The notes beneath the pieces are model-generated. The model was not told the origin of the DNA. It saw nothing but the letters and a program-made list of their open reading frames with translations, and ran no database searches. Both the position numbers and the translations under genes were made by a program. Positions 1-10,758 of a stretch of DNA of 64,000 nt are shown one piece after another; the first letter of the stretch is position 1, and each line of letters begins with the position of its first letter. Origin of the DNA: Parasponia andersonii (Eukaryota; Streptophyta; Magnoliopsida; Rosales; Cannabaceae); the NCBI GenBank assembly GCA_002914805.1, contig JXTB01000256.1, forward strand, positions 452,956 through 516,955. Reading direction: 5' to 3'.

Positions 1-575
1 AGCTGCGCAGTAAAATGCTTGCCAGCATACCTCGACAAAGATCGTACTATGGGAAACATATCGTGCAATAGAATGCTTGCTGATGGCCCGGGAAAACGTA
101 CGAAGAGGATTGAGCTATGCAATAAAGTATTTGCCAGCATACCTCGATGAAGATCGTACTATGGGAAACATATCGTGCAACAGAATGCTTGCCGATGGCC
201 TGAGAAAAGGTACGAAGAGGATTGAGCTGCATAGTAAAATGCTTGCCAGCATACCTCAACGAAGATCATACTATGGGAAATACATCATGCAATAGAATGC
301 TTGCCGATGGCCTGGGAAAATACACGAAGAGTATCGCACTGCACAGTCAAATGCTTGCCAGTAGACCTCGGTAAGGATCGCGTTATGGGAATCACCTAGC
401 GCAATAAAATAATTGTCGATGGCCTGAGAAAACACGCGGAGGGGATTGAGCTACGCAATAAAACATTTGCCAACGGACCTTGCCAAGAATTGCACCACGG
501 GGATCACGTCGCTTGTCGACGACCCGAGAGGACATACGAAGGGCAGCAGGCCATGCAGCGAAAACTCACTGCCGA
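1..575. repeat. Tandem array, 112-bp period, about five copies
   Basis: The motif GCCAGCATACCTCG and its variants recur at 21, 133, 245, 357 and 469, an exact 112-bp step each time. Each unit contains two related halves, because ATGCTTGCC occurs twice per unit about 58 bp apart. Copies 1-3 are very similar, while copies 4 and 5 are more diverged. The array runs off the left edge of the window. Its GC content is higher than the surrounding plant DNA and no coding function is visible. Arrays like this are known from the 3' untranslated part of some plant Ty3/Gypsy (Tat/Ogre-type) elements, and that is the best context here, by inference. Confidence 0.9.
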
Positions 576-639
576 CCCTCAAGGAATACCTGCGGGGTGG
601 GGGAGACTTGAGCGATCAGACCCCCCTAGAGAGCACTTA

Positions 640-850
640 AGCTAAGCACGAGCCAAAGGAAAAAGGGGCTAGGGTCTACCCATTGGAAGCAGACCCTCCC
701 TAGGGGGCACCTTAGCTACGCACAAGCTAAAGGCAAACGGGACCAGGGTCTACCCGTTGGAAGTAGACCCTCCCCAGAGAGCGTCTTAGCTACGCATGGG
801 CAGGAAGTGAACGGAACTAAGGCCTACCCGTTGGAACTAAGTCCGGGCAA
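640..850. repeat. Tandem array, 74-75-bp period, about three copies
   Basis: The segment GGGTCTACCCRTTGGAAG recurs at 672 and 746, with a decayed copy near 821. Each is preceded by a CTTAGCTACGCA-like stretch. The unit is unrelated in sequence to the 112-bp array just upstream. The two arrays side by side suggest the repeat-rich 3' region of one LTR element. Confidence 0.8.
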
Positions 851-1518
851 GACTAAGCGCGAAAGCAGAAATTACAACCAAATTCTGTTTATTATTACTT
901 AGATTACAAGATGCGTGGTCGACACAGACGCGGACCCAGTGTCTCTATTTGTAAGGAGTAGGTCTTGGGCGGACTCGCAAGGATACGTCGGAGTGGTAAC
1001 GCCCTGTTTGCTTCCGAAAAGAGCCAAGCTCAGGCCTCCTCCTCTGAAGTGAATGGTCCAAACAGTTGTCGACCAATCCTTGGAGCTGGTCCCTGGTGCG
1101 TTCCTAGTTAGGGTCGGAGAAGTCCAACTATATGTGTGGATCATATTCTGCTAAGATAAGTCATAACGGAAGTTATACATCCTTAAAGTCGGGTGAGTCG
1201 GAACTCACATCCCAATCTCTGGAGCTGACCTCGTCGGTCATAGCATAAGGAAAATTCGCTAGTAACTCCGCATCATATATGATTGGGCCAGACCCAGAAG
1301 CCAGACAAACCGCCGACAAAGGAATGGCATTGTATACGATGCCTGACCCTGACCACAGATGCAAGCAACAAAAAAAAATATAATAATGAATATAAGAGAT
1401 AACACAGAATAAGCGTGAGAAGAATACGCCGTTTATTATTTAAACAGTTGCTTGTAACAAGGGTCATCTCTACACGGTGTGGTCAGTACTTTACAAATGT
1501 ACAAAAGAGCGAGAATCC
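851..1518. other. Non-coding part of a retrotransposon, nothing recognised
   Basis: Between the tandem arrays and the antisense ORF there are only short open frames without family resemblance. A GC-balanced segment at about 900-1340 gives way to an AT-rich stretch at 1360-1450. It probably belongs to the same element as its neighbours. Confidence 0.4.
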
Positions 1519-2328
1519 CTAATTACCTTCGGGGAGTGAAGCGACGCCGGCTTCGACGCTTGGACTAGCTGCAGCGGAGGACGGCATACCGGGATCGAAA
1601 TCGTCGCTGTACAAGATGATTGCACTTGACCCTCCGCCCGTCAAGGCACCCTCGCCAGGCTGATCCCCAAAGACCTCCGTAGCTTGTTCTGGTGGAGCCG
1701 GAGCGAGGACAATCTCCTTGGCGACAGAAGCAGATGTAGAGGGCCCATCTTTTTCTTCGTCGAGCATCTTCAACACATCAGCAGGGTACACGATATTAAT
1801 CTCGTCCCCTAACTGCTGCATGTAGTACCTGACGGAATAATGGTCCTTCTCGACGCCTTTCTGCTCATCGAACTGGTCTAGCGTTACCATCTCTGCGTGG
1901 CCTTTGAATTCTCTGTTCTTCCAGCCAGACCTGCAGCTCTCTGTAGAAAGGACATCCACCTGCCTCTGGTACCTTGTCTTCAGCTTCTCCACGTCTGCCA
2001 GTCTATCTCTCAGCGTAGCTAGCCTCAGCTCTGTTTGCCACTGCGATAAGTTGATCAAAAGATTATTAATATCGGCGAGATCTTTGCCACGTTTGCGAGA
2101 CAACTCGACATGAGCCTCCATCAGTTTTTTGTGATCCGAATAGAGATGTCAGATTACCTCGTTAGACCGGTCGAGCCTATGCTGCAAGGAATGAGCCTCA
2201 AGTTTGGCTTTCGCATAAGCTTTCCTCGCTTCCTTGGCCTCGTCGACAACTCTGTCACGAGCGATGAAAGCAAGACCTATCTCCGCCCCCGAATTCTGCA
2301 ACTCGTGCTCCTTGACCTCGAGCTCAGC
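1519..2328 (-). pseudogene. Antisense coiled-coil ORF of a plant LTR retrotransposon, cut at its 5' side
   Basis: An open frame from 2121 down to 1519 encodes about 200 residues. The first part is charged and helical (heptad-like L/R/E/K-rich, with segments such as LRLATLRDRLADVEKLK), and the C-terminal third is acidic and rich in P, A, S and G. A second helical segment in another frame, roughly 2328 to 2148, reads like the upstream continuation (KEARKAYAKAKLEAHSLQ and neighbours). This means the ORF has a frameshift or a lost intron. An in-frame stop lies near 2330, and a Ty3/Gypsy LTR begins at 2355, so the N-terminal part is missing. The composition resembles the coiled-coil 'putative plant transposon / gag-like' proteins seen in plant databases. 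Some Tat-type Gypsy elements are known to carry extra antisense ORFs, and the tandem arrays beside it fit that. Family assignment is inference; no enzymatic motif is present. Confidence 0.45.
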
Positions 2329-2354
2329 CTAGTAGCCTCGGTTTGGACCAACCT

Positions 2355-5280
2355 TGTAATGCCCAAGATTCTCACATTCATAATAGGCCAATAATAAACA
2401 TGTTCATATTGCATAATAGACATATCAAGTGATTAGAATCAACTTTACAGTAAATTTCTCATTCTTTATTGTTAAATGCTTTCAATATGTGTTATTGTAC
2501 TAATATTTTTCGAAGGGTTCCCATGCAGTGTAAAGGCTCAGTACCTTCAGAGAGAGAGCTTGGTGTATGAAAAGAACAAAGAATATATTCATGAATAATA
2601 ATACTATATGCACATGCATTAAAAACCATGTTTATTGATAACTTAGTCAAATATAGTTTTTTCGATAAAATGCATCTTTCACACTTTTCAGAACCAAATT
2701 CACTATGCATTTAGCACATCAAATAGCTTTAATTTAATGTTTAGGACTCATTTTTCGCATCTTTAAAAAATGTTCATTCCAGGTACGCACGAGATGACAG
2801 TCACTATACTGAACTGTGTTTAATTACACTAAGCTAGCTTAGATTCAGCTTAATCACGTAATGTCATCTTTGTGCATTCTATGAATTGGGAAATTATACT
2901 ATATTTGTATTATCAATTAGAGTCTAATGGACTTTCTTTTTATATTTAATGATTGGTTATGGGGCTAGGTGCCATCAAATTAGAATAAGATTGGCTATAT
3001 AGGATCATAAGTCAAAGTATGACTAGATTTCACTTTCTAAGCTAGGTTTCACAATTTTGGTCTACACTTGAGTGTATAGGATTGACTAGCAATGTGGTGA
3101 GTATACTAAGGATGTTTTAGAGCTTGACACATGGAAGGAAAATATGCAAAATTCCCAAAATACCCCTTAGAACTTAAGTTATGCCATTTCTTAGTCATTA
3201 AGTATCACTTTTGGTCCAAATCTGGTCATTTTCTTCTCCTTTCTCTCCAGCTACAACCAGAAACTCTTCACTCATTTTTAGACTACTCTCAGCTCCCTTA
3301 ACCACTTCCAAGAGTTTCCAAGTGGTAGAACTCAATTTGGAGCTCAAGAAAGCAAGATAGGTCTAAACTAGTCAAGGTAATTCTACTAGTTCTTCTTCCT
3401 AGGTTTTGTATTATTATTTCAATTCTCCACTTGATACTACTTAAGTAATGTTTCCTCTAGGTCTTCTTGAGTCCTAAGATCAATTTCAAAGCCTTAGAAA
3501 TTAGTCTTGTGGAAGTAGAAAGCAAGAGCTTCAACAAAAGTTCAAACTAGTCAAGGTGAGTTTTTTTGTGGAATTTAGAATTGGTAATTTATTTCCATTA
3601 CTTTAGCTCTTTAATTAAAGCTTTTATTTGATGAATTAAGGTCTGATAAAACCTTATATATGGCTGGAAAAACAGAATTTAAGTGGAAGATTAAAGTTAG
3701 TCTTAAAGCCCCAAAGTTTGCTACTTGTGGATTCAAGTGTTTTCAAGTGTTCCATTATTAGAATAAGCTCCCCATACTTGTAATCTGATTTTATAAAATT
3801 GAAATGTATATTTTGTTGATCCCATGATGTAAATATATTTGTTTTGTTGCTGTTTGTGACAATAGACAAGTGTAAAAATGGTTTTAAACTTTGTTTAAAA
3901 CGAAAGGAATTGAAGTATACCTAGGTTGCTCTAAATGATCCTCTTTGAGTTATATATGTGAGAATTGGCTTGTTGATTATTATTATAGGTCTTAAACCAT
4001 GATTTTAATCATGTGGGGATGTCCTAAAAATAGAGGAGGTACTGTCCAAATATTTCTAGAACCAAATGGTACCATTTAGAAGCAAATGGACTAGTTTTTA
4101 TGAAAGTAGATGACATTTTAGTTCATTTTGTGATTAGGGTTCCTTCTTCTATAAAAGCTGTGATTCGGTCTTGTACTTGTTTTCTTTAAGCATTTTACAT
4201 TGTAGTAATAATATTAGTAATAAAATTGACATCAGGTCTTCCACACACCTTACCACAAAGGATACTGACCCTTTCCACTATCTTTTCTACCAGACACAAG
4301 GTAAGTGAAGATTTATTTTAACTGCATCACAAGAACAATAGTAGATACAAGATGTTATCCTACATGCTTATGTGTATTATTTCAATTATATATTATTTAT
4401 ATTGTTATTGCAAAGCTTACGGAAACATAAGCATGGCATGATCATTAAGCATGATTTTCAAAGAAGTGAAGTTTTCCACACATTGGATTTAAAGTAGTAC
4501 CATTGTACTAATTTTATGAGACATGTTTTAAGTACAGTGTCTAGTCTATTTGTGTTGGGTAAGTATGGTTTGCACAGGTATCCTTCCCGCATAGGTGGGC
4601 ACGGCTTACCGACTACCGGGATTGAGCATTGTACTATGAGATTTATCAGGTGCATTACTTAGTCGGTCTGTGTTGGGTAGGTATGGTTCACATTGGCCAT
4701 GTGTTTCCTTCCCGCACAGGTGGGCACGGCCTACTGACTGCCGCAATTTTGTAATATACTCAAGGGCTCTATAAAAAATATTTTCTAAGAAAAGTACATG
4801 AAAATGAAAAGTTATGAAAGAAAGAGTACAATGGGAATTTCAATAAAGTTTATGCATGAAACATGTTCACGAGTATGCATAATCTTTACTTACTGAGCAT
4901 TAGTTTATTTAGTTCCTATGATGCAGGTGAGGACGTTTTTGATGTATAAAGTTGCTAGTTGGCTAGCACGCTTTCTTGTCGCTATGATCATACCGATGTA
5001 GACGAGCTTGACTTGTGGGCGGAGTTTTCTTTGTATTTTGTTATTCTAGTGTGTTGTAAATATTACTGCTGATAGAAAGATAAACTTATAAGGAGTTTTT
5101 AGTTGTATATTTTATAAAGACACTTTCAAAAAGTATTGCCACATAGTTTCTTTTGTTTTAGAGCTCAAAAAATTTAAATTTGGCCCACCTTTTTACAAAA
5201 ACTAAAAATATCGTTTATAAAAGAGTAATACTTCCTAGTTTGACCTACATAGTCATATAGTTAAGCTAGGGGGTATAACA
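2355..5280 (+). mobile_element. 5' LTR of a Ty3/Gypsy retrotransposon (about 2.9 kb)
   Basis: The segment begins TGTAATGCCC and ends GGTATAACA, so it has TG...CA ends, and a tRNA-Met primer-binding site follows four bases later. It is AT-rich and non-coding. Near its 3' part a degenerate pair of roughly 120-140-bp units occurs (about 4545-4750), each with TCCTTCCCGCA, GTGGGCACGGC and TGTTGGGTA. The left boundary rests on the TG start. No second copy is present in the window for comparison, so the exact start is less certain than the end. Confidence 0.7.
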
Positions 5281-5284
5281 GTAT

Positions 5285-5296
5285 TGGTATCAGAGC
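5285..5296 (+). other. Primer-binding site, initiator tRNA-Met type (Gypsy element)
   Basis: TGGTATCAGAGC matches the complement of the plant initiator tRNA-Met 3' end exactly and lies directly downstream of the LTR end at 5280. This fixes the LTR boundary and the element's plus orientation. Confidence 0.85.
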
Positions 5297-5476
5297 AGAG
5301 GTTTAGTCGTTTCTGAAGACTGCTTACATATGTATGATCATGTGACAGAAAGCTTAGTCAACCAGTAAGTCTAATTAATTGCATATGTGCACTTTATTTT
5401 ATTATTTAAATTTGATGCACACATTATTATTAGCTATTTTGTTTGTTTGTAAGTAAGGGCCATTGTATAGGAAATT

Positions 5477-6765
5477 ATGCCAAGGGGTAGAGGTCAGACT
5501 AGCCACCCGAGGGGTGATCAAGACAATGACAAAGATACTACTATTCATCGATTAGCTGAATTAGTAGAGAGACAAGCTCAAAAAATAGGGAGGCTTATAG
5601 AACGAGATCAAAGGAGAGATGAACAATTACCAGTACAAGTTGTGGCTAGACAAGAAAATCATGAACCAGCTTCTGAAAGGTTTAGGAAGATTAAACCTCC
5701 AGTTTTTAAAGGTGAAACTGATCCATCATTAGCTGAGGAGTGGATTCAGAGTTTGGAGGGCATCTTTGACTATATAAGAATCCCTGACGAAGAGAAAGTT
5801 TCTTGTGCTACTTATATATTCCAAATGGATGCCAGGCATTGGTAGGATTCCATAAAGTCAATCATTGATGTTAACAGTTTGACTTGGGAGAGATTCAAGG
5901 AAATCTTTTACAGGAAGTACTTTAGTGAGGCTCATCGACTTGCAAAGGCGGCTGAGTTTACTAATTTGAGGCAAGGTGGCATGTCTGTGTGTGATTATAT
6001 AAAGAAATTTGATGAACTATCCCGCTTTGCTCCTCATATGGTGAGTACCAACGAGTTGAAAGTAAATCAGTTTCTACAGGGGCTCAAAGCAGAAATATAT
6101 AGGGATATTAATATGTCTATGGGAAAAGGTATACCCTATACAGAAGTTGCAGAAAAAGCTCTTGAAGCTGAAGAAGCTGAACTGAAGGTGGTAAAGGCAC
6201 TAGAAATTAGAAGAAATATAAATATGGCAAGGAGAAATGCAAATTTCGGAAAAGTTACTCAATCAGGGTTTGATGGCGGCAAAAGAAAATTTCCACAGGG
6301 TCAGGGACAAAGACAAGATCCTTCAAAGCACCCAGCAATAAGTCAAAAAATGCAATCTACTCCAACTCAGAAAGTTACATGTCCCAAATACGGAAAGCCT
6401 CATAAAGGTGAATGCCTTTTTAGTAGTAGAGCATGTTATACCTGTGGCAAGACAAGACATTATTCTAGAGACTGTCCCTCCACCTCTGGTGAACAAAAGA
6501 AAGTTCCAGCTCGTGTATTTACCATGACTGCGACAGATGCTGAGGCTGATCCATCGATTGTAGCAGGTGAGATATCTATCTTTGATATTTTCACAAATAC
6601 ATTAATAGATTCAGGAGCTACACATTCATTTGCATCACTAGCATATGTGAGAAAATTGGGCAGATCACCTGAAACTTTGAATTTAAGAAATTGTGTAACT
6701 ATTCCATCTGGGGAAGTGTTATATTCTGGTCAAGTTTTGAAAGCATGTCCAATACATTCGGGGGC
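5477..6765 (+). pseudogene. Ty3/Gypsy gag and start of protease, truncated
   Basis: Translation from ATG 5477 gives a basic N-terminus, then the retrotransposon Gag core. An in-frame TAG at 5843-5845 replaces what looks like a Trp codon after RHW. The frame continues with a typical Gag segment (TWERFKEIFYRKYFSEAHR, about 5881 on), followed by a basic linker. One intact CCHC zinc knuckle follows (CYTCGKTRHYSRDC, about 6436-6475). A preceding knuckle looks degenerate because its second Cys is a Tyr. A retropepsin-like motif LIDSGATHSF lies near 6604-6633. Similarity to protease stops at about 6760, where unrelated sequence begins, so reverse transcriptase, RNase H and integrase are missing. The element cannot move on its own. 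The short distance from primer-binding site to gag is normal for Gypsy elements. Confidence 0.85.
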
Positions 6766-7226
6766 AAAGGGACGAAGATACCAATCTGCGGCACCCTCGA
6801 TCCTTTGCAGCATCACTCCGCCGGGGAGGCAGAGCTGTCTCCTCAGTGAATCCAACTCCGAATCCACGATAGGGCGCAATTCCTGATCTTAACCTAAAGC
6901 CACTGTTCTGGATACGATCGAAAGAGCAAAAGTCTCTAGAAAGGGGGAAGTCGGAAACCCCAGGATTTTACGAGACTAGAATAATTGAAGATTTTAGTAA
7001 AGTAGCAAATGAGCGTAAATGGGCCTTTTATAGAGGGGGAGCCGAAGAGTTTTTCTGGAAAAGGGGAGAGCAAAGGAGACCAAACAGTCGGAACTTCGAA
7101 ATTTAAGGGTGGCGTGCCTCCGTGACGGCAAGGGGGAGCCACGTGTATCCCTCAAATTGGAAGAACGGAGAAATAATTTCCCCACTTGATGGATGCGAAT
7201 CCATCAAGTAGGGAAATGGGGGCAGT
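6766..7226 (+). mobile_element. Internal 3' end of a second LTR retrotransposon, with polypurine tract
   Basis: The sequence composition changes abruptly after the Gypsy protease fragment. The segment ends with a purine-rich stretch (GGGAAATGGGGG at 7211-7222) directly before a TG that starts an LTR-like unit at 7227, which is the arrangement of a polypurine tract and 3' LTR. No conserved protein domain is readable here. Whether this is the other end of the element carrying the arrays at 1-2354 cannot be decided from the window. Confidence 0.6.
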
Positions 7227-8055
7227 TGTAGGACCCGTTCCTAAATCATACACCACGTGGACGATTAAGTGGCAGAACAGGTCACAAACGGGGCCCACCG
7301 TCCGACATGTATAGAGAATGACTAGCTAAAGGCCACGCGAGTCGCACGTAGAACCACATTGGCCATTGGGCTGTCCGAGGTTAGGGCCGAGCCCACCCCA
7401 GACCCTAGATAGACTCGGCCCAATCCGATTCTTACCTCGACAGCTGGGGGTCGGAAGCCCCAAGGGTCTTCCACCAGAATACAATAGAAAACTACTCACT
7501 GCTCCAGACCCAGACAAAGTATTTAATACCATCTTGAGTTGGTGTTCGCAGGGGGCAAGCCGTCTTGACAGAACGACGATTTGTCTAAATCTCGCCCCTG
7601 ACAGACTCGAGCCATAGGGGACGGCGGAAACTAGGCTACAGTGGTGCAGGGGGGATCACGGTAATCTCAGCCCGTGACATCTGAAGAAAGTCTTGAGGAA
7701 AAAGGTACTCGGTCCTGAGATGGAGAATCAGGAGGTTCACAATTTCAGGACTATATATATATGAGCCATGCGTTCCCAAGAGGAGGCATGTACGCATAAA
7801 AGAAAAAGAGATATTTAAAAGTTTACGAGCAAGAAACAAAGAGATACTCATATAGAACTAAATCCTTGCTACCCTGAATCAAAGAAAGACCACTAACTTA
7901 AGCATCGGAGAGTCTTTGCAGGTGGCTACCCCCGCCTCTCCGACCCTGCCTGAATTTCAGAGCACTTTGGAATAGTAAGGATACGTGAACAGTTGGAGGA
8001 CACAGCATCAGCGGTTCAGAGACACGTGGACGGCCGGTGAGAAACCGATCCAACA
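7227..8055 (+). mobile_element. 3' LTR (829 bp) of the second LTR retrotransposon
   Basis: It starts TGTAGGACCC immediately after a polypurine tract and ends GATCCAACA, so it has TG...CA borders. The bases after it (ATAAT, 8056-8060) would be the target-site duplication, but the partner copy is not in view. GC content is higher than in the AT-rich DNA that follows at 8056. Open frames inside it on both strands have no family resemblance and are taken as chance. Confidence 0.65.
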
Positions 8056-8366
8056 ATAATTATTGGATAATTTTTAGACTATAATTCAACGAATAAAAAA
8101 ATACATTATAATTATATTTAATATATATATATATATAGATATATATATATATATATAGATGACTAAATATATAACAATTTGTCTGGAAACAAAAGCTCAG
8201 GAAATTAATAACAAAAATAATTTGAATTATAACACCCAGCAAATTCTAGCATACACAAACTAACCACCCTTTAATTTGATTCATTTCACTCGTTCCTAAC
8301 TCAAATATTTTTTTTTGTTCTAGAAAATATTAAATCTAATATCAGAATAAACCAATCCCTTCAAAT
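8056..8366. repeat. AT-rich intergenic stretch with a (TA)n microsatellite
   Basis: An uninterrupted AT-dinucleotide run with two TAGATA breaks lies at about 8119-8158. The rest, up to the phytocyanin stop codon, is AT-rich and is probably that gene's 3' untranslated and terminator region. Confidence 0.7.
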
Positions 8367-9124
8367 CTACATACCCAAAACCATACTCACTCCAAGACCA
8401 GCACACAAAACCGACCCAAACGAACCACCAAAGCCAGCCCAATTACCCGAATTATCATTCGGAGCGGGTGCCGGACCATCCAACTCCGACGGGTCGACCC
8501 TGCTCTCAGGCGACTCAACTCCCGGACTCTGAGCCGCGGGTGACGACGTTGGCGCAGTAATTGGGGGCAGTGTTGCTACTGATGCTGGAGGAGGAGCGGC
8601 AGGGGGTGGAGATGTAGGTTGTCGTTTCTTGTCTCTGACCGCCAAAACGACAACGACAAGTTTCTGACCCTTTTGGCAGTTCTTCCCGCTTATGAAGTAA
8701 AACGGACCGGACCGGTCGAACGTGAAGACCGAACTGCCGTCTGTCAACGAGAGTTTGGGATTGGTGGCGTTGCATGTGTCATAGTCGTCTCTGTTTACGA
8801 CCAAAACAGAGTCTGACCCTTCTTTGTACTTGAAAACTGCACCCAAAAAGGGAAAAAAAAAACCAATTCAATCAAAATATGTATACTTATACGTTTAAAA
8901 TATAATATAATAAGAAATGTGTATCTAGCTAGAGAGAGAGAGAGAATTTTACAGAGGGTGTCATTGACTTGAAATCTGTTTCTTTCAGCCCAGTGATTGA
9001 AGTTCTCAGAAGGGTTCAAAACCCAGCCATCTTTTCTACCAACAAAGAATTTGTAAGCTTGTGTAACACTCAGAAATTCAATGAAAAAGATTACAAGAAA
9101 CCCAAAATATCTCTGGGACCCCAT
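8367..9124 (-). CDS. Early nodulin-like protein (phytocyanin family), two exons
   Basis: Exon 1 is 9124-8953 and exon 2 is 8836-8367. The intron has GT (8952-8951) and AG (8838-8837) borders and the joined frame is 642 nt, giving 213 residues. Residues 1-22 form a signal peptide (FLVIFFIEFLSVTQA). The phytocyanin domain follows, about 23-125 (YKFFVGRKDGW, NHWAERNRFQVNDTL, then FYFISGKNCQKGQKL). Two cysteines that would form the domain disulphide are visible (DTCNAT and KNCQKG). The His/Cys/Met copper ligands of true plastocyanin-like proteins are not evident, as is usual in early nodulin-like proteins. A Pro/Ala/Ser-rich, arabinogalactan-type region follows, about 132-190, and a hydrophobic tail that fits a GPI-anchor signal. 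The protein is expected at the outer face of the plasma membrane. The intron in the middle of the phytocyanin domain is typical of the family. The start codon was chosen because it directly precedes the signal peptide. Confidence 0.92.
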
Positions 9125-10756
9125 AATGTTATTCTTGATGCAGAAGAAAACCCAGAAAGCTAAACCTCTCAAAACCAAAGATAATGAACTTTTTCAATAC
9201 CAGAGAGAACAGAGAGAGATGGTATCAATTGAGGGTGAGAGTGGTGTGAATATATATGGAGCGAGTGAATGAGCAAGTGACCGTTGTAAAGCATGAAAGA
9301 ACATTGAGGAAATATTTGGAAATGTGTTAGTCTTGTTTGTAAACTCCATACGTGTTAAAAGGCATACGTTTTCTTAAGGCTCTTTACAACTAAGCCAATA
9401 GGTAGTAATTTACACGTAGCAACATGCAAGAGACTTAACGGTCTTAAAAACGTATTAAAAACTAATAATCATGTAAAAAAACGTACGTATTTTAGTTTTA
9501 AAAAAACAAAACAAAAAGACCTGAAAATTCGGTTAGATCAAGGGTCATCTTCATCGGCTCATGGAAAAAATATTTAGGATACCCGTCTCTTTCACATCCT
9601 CAGAAACCCAGAAAGTAAAAAGAAACAATTAAATGAGAAAAAAAAATAAAAGCCACTAAAGATGACGCAAGGTATATAGAACAGCAAGCCACAAGTTGGA
9701 CAAATTTGAAGTAAAATTGTTTTTGAAGTCTTGTGTTGCTTTTGTCTATGAGGATTTTCTATTTGAGATGTGAGGTCTCTTTTTTCTCGTTAAACTCTAG
9801 TACGCCGATTTGAATTTCTATATCTTATTTTTGTATTGATTTGAGAATGATCTAAGTTTTCTCTAACAGCAGTCCAAGCTTCAAATTTGCTTTAATCCCA
9901 ATTCGTCAGATCATTCGACTTCGAGAAGCAATTCGGCGCTTTTTGAAGCGGTTCTTTTAGAGGACTTAAATTCTGATGTGAACAACGATGAGAAAAGGGG
10001 TCTCATTATGTACCGTAAAAGCAAAATTAATGCCTCTCTGTTATTTTTGTAAACCTCTTCATGGCTTCTAATCCCCATTCGACGTTGCTCGATAAGGCTC
10101 TGCAACGACCTTTCGGCTATTAAGCTTTGCTTCAATTTAATTGATTTAACAATTTAGAAATCCGATATTTGCCCACCTTTTTCTCTCGATAAATAGATGA
10201 AGTTGCCCATTTTTTCCGATGAATGGATGAAGAAGACAGTTGTTCTAACATCGTGTTCCTTTTATTTCCAGGATAGACCCCTCTTGATTTGGTCATGCAC
10301 AAGGCACACGATGTTTTAACGACTGAAATTAACGTATCCTGCAAAGAGATAGCATGGGGAGTTAAGTGCTAAAAAGAAAAAATAGGGATCTAAGTGATAC
10401 TTTTGTGGAAGATTGAGGGTCTAGGTGATATTTACCCTTAAATTTATGTCACTCACTTTTTATGGTAACAAATATAGAATCTGAATATACTTTTTTTTTG
10501 GGGGGGTGTCCTCCTCAAAACCAAGAAGTACATTTTTCCTTCTTTTTTTTTTCCCCCTTAAAAAGAAAAGGGAAAAATAAAAACAAAACCGTAATGTTGC
10601 ACAATTATTTATATGAGCAAATAGAGGTTTGACTAGAATAAGAGAAGAGACAGAAGTTAACTTCTGATTATTGATTTGATGGTCTTGAGCTTAGAAAATT
10701 AACTTCTAATTTTTTGACCAAAGAGAAACTGGTGAAAGAAGAGAATTCAAAGTGTA
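9125..10756. other. Intergenic DNA, probable promoter of the phytocyanin gene then unrecognised sequence
   Basis: About 9125-9300 should hold the 5' untranslated region of the phytocyanin gene. The rest has only short open frames (for example 10135-9911 and 10344-10132 on the minus strand) with no recognisable domain. Poly-T, poly-G and poly-A stretches lie near 10490-10580. Confidence 0.4.
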
Positions 10757-10758
10757 TT

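Noticed and set aside
1-575. Possible CRISPR-like array
   Set aside because: The repeats are 112 bp long and directly adjacent with no unique spacers, and the DNA is clearly from a plant nuclear genome. It is an ordinary tandem array.
7326-7617. Open frames on both strands inside the LTR at 7227-8055
   Set aside because: They lie in a sequence with clear LTR borders and a polypurine tract upstream, with no domain and matching antisense frames, which indicates chance.
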